A stretch of 64,000 nt of DNA, from contig OY986435.1 of NCBI GenBank assembly GCA_963920525.1, positions 174,504,266 to 174,568,265 of the forward strand, written 5' to 3'. Made by a program: the position numbers and the translations under genes. The stretch comes from Dichetophora obliterata (Eukaryota; Arthropoda; Insecta; Diptera; Sciomyzidae). The notes below the pieces were generated by a model. That model was not told the DNA's origin. It saw only the letters and a list, made by a program, of their open reading frames with translations, and did no database searches. Shown here piece after piece: positions 58,427-64,000 of the stretch; position 1 is the first letter of the stretch; each line of letters starts with the position of its first letter.

Positions 58427-60729
58427 AAATTATGAATTGAAATTTTAATTTAATTGCATACAAAAAATTGATCAGGAAGCCTATTCAAAATACATATTGA
58501 AAATATTATAACTTTTCAACTGATCTACAAAAATACACAATTGTGTTATATCATTAATATAAAGCACAGAAAGCAAAGGGCCTAAAGTACTACCCTGAGT
58601 GACACCAGAGGTTGCTGGATAGAAATATGAATGCGTATTATCAATCGAGTCGAAACAAACTCTACCGCTAAGATAAGACTTAATCCATTCCAGAAAAATC
58701 GAGTGGCAACCCAATTTACTTAGTTAAGCCACGAGAACTTTATGGGAGACTTTATCAAAAGCTTTTGAAAAATCCGTGTAGAGCGCATCAAATTGAAAGC
58801 CAGATTCAAAAGCAGAGATACAGTAATTAGAAAAGAGGGAAAGATTAGTAACAGTGGTTCAGCTAATGCAGATGCACACTGTTTAAGTAAAATAGCACAA
58901 AAACCATCATTATCAGACTTAGCTGAAGATTTGAGGAGGGACAACGCATTGCGAACATCCTCAATTGATACTGACATAGAGCCAATATCAATTCTTTGCA
59001 CAATGTTTTCCAAAATAGATTGATCAAACCACGAGTAATCATCAACAAAGTTAAATTTAAAATTATCCTCAAAAAGATTCACTGTATCCCTATTAGAAGA
59101 AGAATTCCTACCCTCAAAGAACATTGAAGTTGGGATCTGAGAACCATTCTTTTTGACAAAATGTAATTCCAAAAACTCTTTGGATTTGAAATTATATTAG
59201 ATTCAAATCTGAGAATGTATTGATTATTATGAAATTTGTTTAAAAACTTAAACTGCCTAGAGTAATGCTCATATCTTACTTTACAATTGTAATCATTTGA
59301 AGACTGAAAAAGTTTGAAAAATTTATTTCGAAGGTTTTTTAGCTTTTTGAGACCACTAGTGTACCACGGATTTTTATGGGTTCTTTGCTCAACCAGTGGA
59401 ATATTATTTTAACAGCTGTTATGAATATTTAGTTTAAAAATATCAAAGCATGTTGCGGTATTTTATCAAATAAGCTATCAAATAAGCTTGACTAGTTAAT
59501 ATCATTAAAAAGTTGACTTAAATAATAAAAATTGCACGAATTAAAGTTAAATGCATTTCGCGTTTGCTTAAACGAGATAAATTCATAAAAACTGCAAATA
59601 AAGGTAGATGATGAATGCCACCTGGGCTAACTGGAAAACTACATTCTGAAAGTTGATATTGAATCTTATTGGAGACAAAAATTAAATCCAGAATTTTATT
59701 GAGATTATTCTTGATAAAATTGATTTTTGTTAGATCGATACTAAAGAAATTATCAACTAAGTTAATTTCATGAAGCTGATTTACGATAGTTGGCGTAAGT
59801 TCTCCTGCGATACGAATCCATTTAATTTTCGAGAGGTTGAAGTTACCCATAACACACAAATGGCTACTTGAATCCATCGAAGCATGCAGAGCTACAATAT
59901 TATCTACATGGGCTTTATAAATTTCATCGGAGCTATTCAGAGGTATAAATGAAGCACATAAAAACAGAGTACCAACGGAACTGAATTGAAATACATAGCT
60001 GGTCCAAAGTAGGATCACCATTAGACAAAGTACACAGGTTGTTGTGAAGATGTCATTTTACAGATCAAAATCATTATGCGAGGACCAATTAAATATAGCA
60101 GCCGATTTAGTTCTAATACCCGAGATATTTTGAAAGTAGAGTTTAAGTTCAGGGCAGGAATATTTCGCTAATTTACTTTGTTCAGTTCACCCAGCTTTTG
60201 AAAATTATGGAATGCGCACACTCCTACATTGGCAGGTCACAGAGATGGGTCTATAATATTATGAAGCAAAATGACTTCTATCAATTCCAGATTGTTTAAA
60301 CACATAATCAACAATGTCACTCTCTGACACATACGGTTTAAACGACGAAACATGCACAAGCTTTTTTTCAGCGACAATATCAAGATCGTGAGTATCATTA
60401 ACTCCCAAAAAACCAGTACGGGTTAATTTAGTTTGGAGTTATTATTTACAATTATTTTAGCCACAACTTTATTTCTCACACTATTTGATTGTAGTGGAGC
60501 AAGAGCAACGCCATGTGAAGAGCTTGGTGTTGTAGACATAGCAGAGCATTGCAAGTTATGCATAGCCAGAGCATTGGTTGAATCAAGAGCGCGTTGGCAG
60601 TATTATTGAGGCCAGAAACATAATAAGAGCTTTGAGCGCAAAGAGAGGCTATATCAGCATAGCTAGCGGCAAAAGGCATCGACAGGCTTTCAGTTGTATC
60701 GTTTGTGGCAATACTATAAGGCAGGTTCA

Positions 60730-60899
60730 AGGTTTATTTATAAGGTTGTGGCACTTGAGAGAAATGCACTCTTTTTCGGCCTTTGCTTGAACTACCACTG
60801 TGCTTTTCTTTGTTCTATGCATTCATTTGCTTGCTTTCTTTTCATCCATTCTGACAGTTCGACCGAGCTCGCTCTCAAGTGCCACAACCTAATAAATAA
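60730..60899. mobile_element. Short palindromic MITE, copy 1 (170 bp)
   Basis: Flanked by a perfect 10-bp repeat, GGCAGGTTCA (60,720-60,729 and 60,900-60,909). The arms are GGTTGTGGCACTTGAGAG and its inverse, followed inward by diverged sequence. A 9-10 bp duplication is typical of Mutator-like (MULE) elements. Confidence 0.8.
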
Positions 60900-60980
60900 G
60901 GCAGGTTCATTGTATTAGAAGTAGAGAGCGAAAGATCGCACCTGTTCGAGAGCATAGGATCAGCAAACAATACCAATGCA

Positions 60981-61158
60981 AGGCTAATTTATAAGGTTGT
61001 AGCACTTGAGAGCGAGCTCGGTCGAACTGTTAGAATGGATGAAAAGGATTGAAGAAAATAAATGAAATTAGAACAAAGAAAAGTACAGGACGGTACGAGC
61101 AAAGGCGGGAAAAAGAGCGCATTTCTCTCAAGTGCCACAACCATATAAATGAACCTTG
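60981..61158. mobile_element. Short palindromic MITE, copy 2 (~178 bp)
   Basis: Same arms as copy 1 (GGTTGTAGCACTTGAGAG and CTCTCAAGTGCCACAACC), inverted relative to it internally. The left duplication TACCAATGCA (60,971-60,980) reappears on the right only after the 61,163-61,746 insert is removed: TACC before it and TACCAATGCA after its own duplication. This gives the order of insertion. Confidence 0.75.
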
Positions 61159-61162
61159 TACC

Positions 61163-61746
61163 CATGGTGTAAGAAATAGAGGTGTTAGTGAGTTTGACAC
61201 TTCTCTCTCAAAATGATAAAATGATGTTTCCCCTCTTTTGTCAAAAACAGCTGATGGTGAATTGCAATAAATACAAAATTTGTGTCTTTCTGCAAGTTTA
61301 TAAGATTTTTACTGAGATTAAAGTGAAAATTAAGTAATATGGAAAACAATAAAAATATATGAGACGCTGTGCGTTATGCAAAAAAAAAAACAACGATGTG
61401 AATGCAAGACAATTTGCATGCTGGCCAAAGCTTTATGTCAGCGGCACCTTCTAGCGCACGTTTCTGATAAAATTGCCAAAATATTCAATGACAAACTTGC
61501 CAAATCGGCGAAAACAACTGCAACAACTTTTTGTCAACACAACACGGCACAATTAATTGCATTAAATATTTATTTACACTTGATTCGCACAATAAAAACT
61601 ATAACACATCATCTAGCAACTCAAACAGATAACACAATATGACAACTATCAACAGTTATGCACTTTCGCTCACAATTTTTTGACAGAAGCAATGAAATTC
61701 ATGGTGTTGTCAAAAACTCACTAACACCTCTATTTCTTACACCATG
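61163..61746. mobile_element. P- or hAT-like MITE, 584 bp
   Basis: The termini are CATGGTGTAAGAAATAGAGG and its inverted copy, about 35 bp in all, flanked by CTTGTACC (61,155-61,162 and 61,747-61,754). The CATG start and 8-bp duplication resemble P-element-type ends; hAT is an alternative. The interior encodes nothing recognisable. Confidence 0.8.
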
Positions 61747-62063
61747 CTTGTACCAATGCACCAGCGGCAGCAGTAAGAGAGTCAGTGCTTGGAGCAGCAG
61801 CAACAGTAACAGCACCATCACAAACAATGCCAGCATTCGTAGTATCGGCTGGCGTGGGTGAAAGAGATGCAGGCACCGTTTTCCGGGCAATTGTATTAGG
61901 CAGATTCATAGTGTTGGTAGACAAAAAAGCGGATACAGTAGAAAGCGAAAGAGTGCAAGAGTTTAAGAGAATAGGATCAGCAGACCTTACCAATACATCA
62001 ACGGAAGCGCCAAGAGAGTTATTACTCGGTAACGAATTACTTGATATGTACTCAGATATGTAA

Positions 62064-64000
62064 CGAATTGATTGAAAAGCTTGATTTTCTTTTTAAATCA
62101 ACCAAAAGTGGGGCTTCAGTGTAAAGGTTGCTTAAAAAGTCACAAAAATGCATTTCGGTGGAAGCTAAAATTTGTTCAGACCAAAAAAAAAAGTATACTA
62201 ATCGAAAGGTTTTTTTATACACTAATTAATTTTTGTACCGGAGTTCGAATTTTGGGGGTCGTATTTTTCCCATACAAGTCGATACACTCCAATACCTATA
62301 ATTTTTTCAAGACTTTTATTATAACGAAAGTTGTTGATATTGAAATATGTTTTTATGTGACACACTAACTGCGTTTGATTCCGCCAGTGCTCAACTCACT
62401 TGCGAAAAAACAGCTACTCATTAAGCTTTTACTTGCTCAATAGTTGGCAACACTTTTGTTTTGGCAGATCACATTAAAGCCTGTCAATAAATAAATTTGA
62501 AAAATAAATAAATTTTATTTAAAAGAAATAATTAACACACTCTACAAGAGAATGTATGTCTTCTTAGTAGAACTGTTGGGATCGCTCTAAAACGGATTAC
62601 TGCGACGGTACACAAAATAGCAATTAGAGTATCGATGAGCATCAATAGGCTTTCTGCTGTTCGAAAGGTTTATATGCGAGGAGGAGAATGGCAGTTCAAT
62701 AGTACATTATTTTGCTGTTGCTAAAATGCATTTGTGTGCCACTGTCGTTCTTTTCGTTTTGAGACGACCAGAAGAAAACTTGGCATCAAAGATTCTTAAA
62801 GATTTCTTTATTTAATTATTTCTTTTCTCTTCTTGCCATGTAGCAACGTGATTTTCCACACCTTTCGTTTCCTCTCAAAGAAATTATTATATATAAATTA
62901 TTCTGCAAAATTGCATTAGAAACCCTTTTTGAACATTCGACACTTTAAAACATTTTTAATATAAAACTTTACCAATCTTCAATTCCAAAACTTAAAAAAA
63001 CCAAAATAAAAACCGCTGACTGCTTGAAAAAATTTAAATTTGTTTTTGTACTCACGTCACATTTTGACAGAATCTATTACATTTTACCGTATCCCGTACA
63101 CAAACCACTAAGAAATAAGAACTTCGCAACGTAACTTTACTCAACTCAATCGGCCATTGACCTACTCTATCCTCAATTAGCTGTAGACTTTGTTGTTGTT
63201 TTCCCATACCAATTTTGAAATAAGCGACATTAATTGGGTATAGAATTAATATATAACATATTGAATTTATTTCTTTATTTATTAAAGTAATCGTACACGC
63301 GCACATGCATTTTACCTTGCCATAATCAAGCAATAAATAAGTTAACATAAATTTACTTGAGCATAACATCAAATAATGTGCAGGTGGAAAAGGAAACAAT
63401 TTTATTATTTTATTTTTTACCATGACAAAAAAAAAGTGAGCGCAGTTAACCTCGAAATTAACAGCGAGTTTACTTCTTGCACAAGGACACTTTTCACAAG
63501 AACTCCAATTGAAATCCATACAAAATTCACGAAGGCAACAGAAGTATTCTATAAATTTGGCAAAAATATAAGTTCTATGCAAAAAATTTTCAAAAACTTT
63601 GACGTAAAATTGTTTTTGTGCCTGCTCTAGTTTGAGCTGGTTCTAATCCCTAGCTGCATGCTGCAATAGTTTTTTGGAATATACTAACGCACACACACAC
63701 ATGCACTTCCATGACATAAGCTCATACAGCGGAACTGAAGTTTTGCCTGTGAGCATGAGACGTAAACCAACTGCAAGCAAGGATCAAAAAATTGCCATAA
63801 AACAACAAAATACAGAGGCGAAAACAACCCATTCGAAACACGCTGCATTATGATAAATGTTAACGCCACCTTGCAACACTCTACATGTGTGTATGTGTTG
63901 CACTCTAGCAAAAGTTCTAAAATTTTTCGAAGATGGCAACATGGCTGTAATGTATGCATCCCATTGGGATTGATGCATTTCCGGTGCCAACGCGAAGCAC
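62064..64000. other. No gene recognised
   Basis: Beyond the LINE ORF1, the sequence holds only spurious frames, including a 176-codon minus-strand frame (63,052-63,582) without any motif. A short (CA)n run lies at about 63,689-63,700. The 5' part of the LINE may extend into the first few hundred bases. Confidence 0.4.

Larger units (their letters stand above)
57211..58540 (+). mobile_element. Penelope-like element inserted in the LINE, with inverted terminal copies
   Basis: The flanks 57,191-57,210 and 58,541-58,560 match at 17 of 20 positions (TTG-GTTATATC-AATAT), a target duplication of LINE codons NDITQ. The left end (57,211-57,331) and right end (about 58,374-58,491) are inverted copies of one sequence containing a hammerhead-like motif, TTAATTGCATAC and GATCAGGAAGCCTATTC. 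About 50 further bases lie between the right copy and the duplication. Terminal repeats in inverse orientation are known for Penelope-like elements. Confidence 0.85.
56330..62063 (-). pseudogene. Jockey-like LINE relic with ORF1 and ORF2, hit by several later insertions
   Basis: Read from high to low coordinates. ORF1 pieces: a Ser/Thr/Ala-rich N-terminal part (62,063-61,755 and 60,730-60,476 and neighbours) and a C-terminal piece with HVSSFKPYVSESDIVDYVF (about 60,300-60,390). ORF2: endonuclease with LKLYFQNISGIRTKS, FIPLNSSDE, CVMGNFNLSKIKW and ILDLIFVSN (60,150-59,640). The reverse transcriptase follows with FWDD-less linker, SAKSDNDGFCAILLK, SGVTQGSTLGPLL and YINDITQ (58,730-58,550), then LLFADDLKLF (57,160-57,125). 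The C-terminal region ends near 56,500 and a 3' untranslated region lies at 56,340-56,460. Stops are scattered. The sequence between ITQ and LLFADD is a Penelope-like insert, and ORF1 is split by three small DNA elements. The 5' end was not located. Confidence 0.85.

Noticed and set aside
61376..61642. 88-codon frame in the CATG-ended MITE
   Set aside because: Within a non-autonomous element, no motif, composition consistent with chance.
63052..63582. 176-codon minus-strand open frame
   Set aside because: It is the longest orphan frame, but has no recognisable domain, no splice context and a composition typical of translated AT-rich DNA.

Overview
No host gene could be recognised anywhere in these 64 kb. 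The sequence is very AT-rich. It carries tiny introns, AATAAA-type tails, tRNA-derived repeats and a dense set of Tc1/mariner, hAT, Jockey, LOA-like and Penelope elements. This fits a gene-poor or heterochromatic interval of a higher dipteran fly. The fly assignment is an inference: it rests on the mix of element families and on a tRNA-derived SINE at 7.3-7.6 kb whose body I recall from tephritid and related fly genomes. I could not check it.

Layout, left to right. 0-9 kb: an inverted repeat carrying a tRNA-Glu-like sequence, a foldback element (5.1-6.3 kb), a small hAT-like MITE with a clean 8-bp target duplication, and the SINE. 9.1-12.8 kb: a Tc1-like element with nearly identical terminal inverted repeats, filled with wreckage of its own transposase, a second IS630/Tc1/mariner transposase and two hAT transposase tails. 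12.9-15.05 kb: a 5'-truncated LOA/I-group LINE with a 655-codon open frame (reverse transcriptase plus RNase H). 15.9-20.8 kb: a three-level nest in which a foldback element contains a Tc1-like element, which contains a 1.9-kb element carrying a spliced SAM-domain gene. 21.5-30.5 kb: a TTAA-flanked piggyBac-like element, a hAT-like element split by a foldback, and a 2.3-kb element with an 8-bp target duplication. 35-44 kb: foldbacks, a hAT-bounded composite with a Tc1 relic inside, and two copies of a hairpin MITE. 44.7-47.4 kb: a decayed Jockey-like LINE.

47.56-49.93 kb is the most striking region. It is a 2,377-bp element with about 450-bp inverted repeats and an 8-bp target duplication. 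It holds one apparently intact two-exon gene (243 codons, 55-bp intron) that is not a recognisable transposase. A 264-bp Harbinger-like MITE sits in its left repeat. 50.6-62 kb: two more Jockey-like LINEs on the minus strand, Penelope-like fragments with hammerhead-like RNA motifs, and mariner, hAT and other transposon remnants. The larger LINE (56.3-62 kb) has been hit by at least four later insertions whose target duplications can still be read. 62-64 kb: nothing recognised.

The elements interact mainly by nesting, so the window preserves a relative insertion history. Removing an insert often restores the host element's sequence or reading frame, and this is the strongest evidence for several boundaries. 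Homology calls come from reading translated motifs against remembered families; no database search was run.
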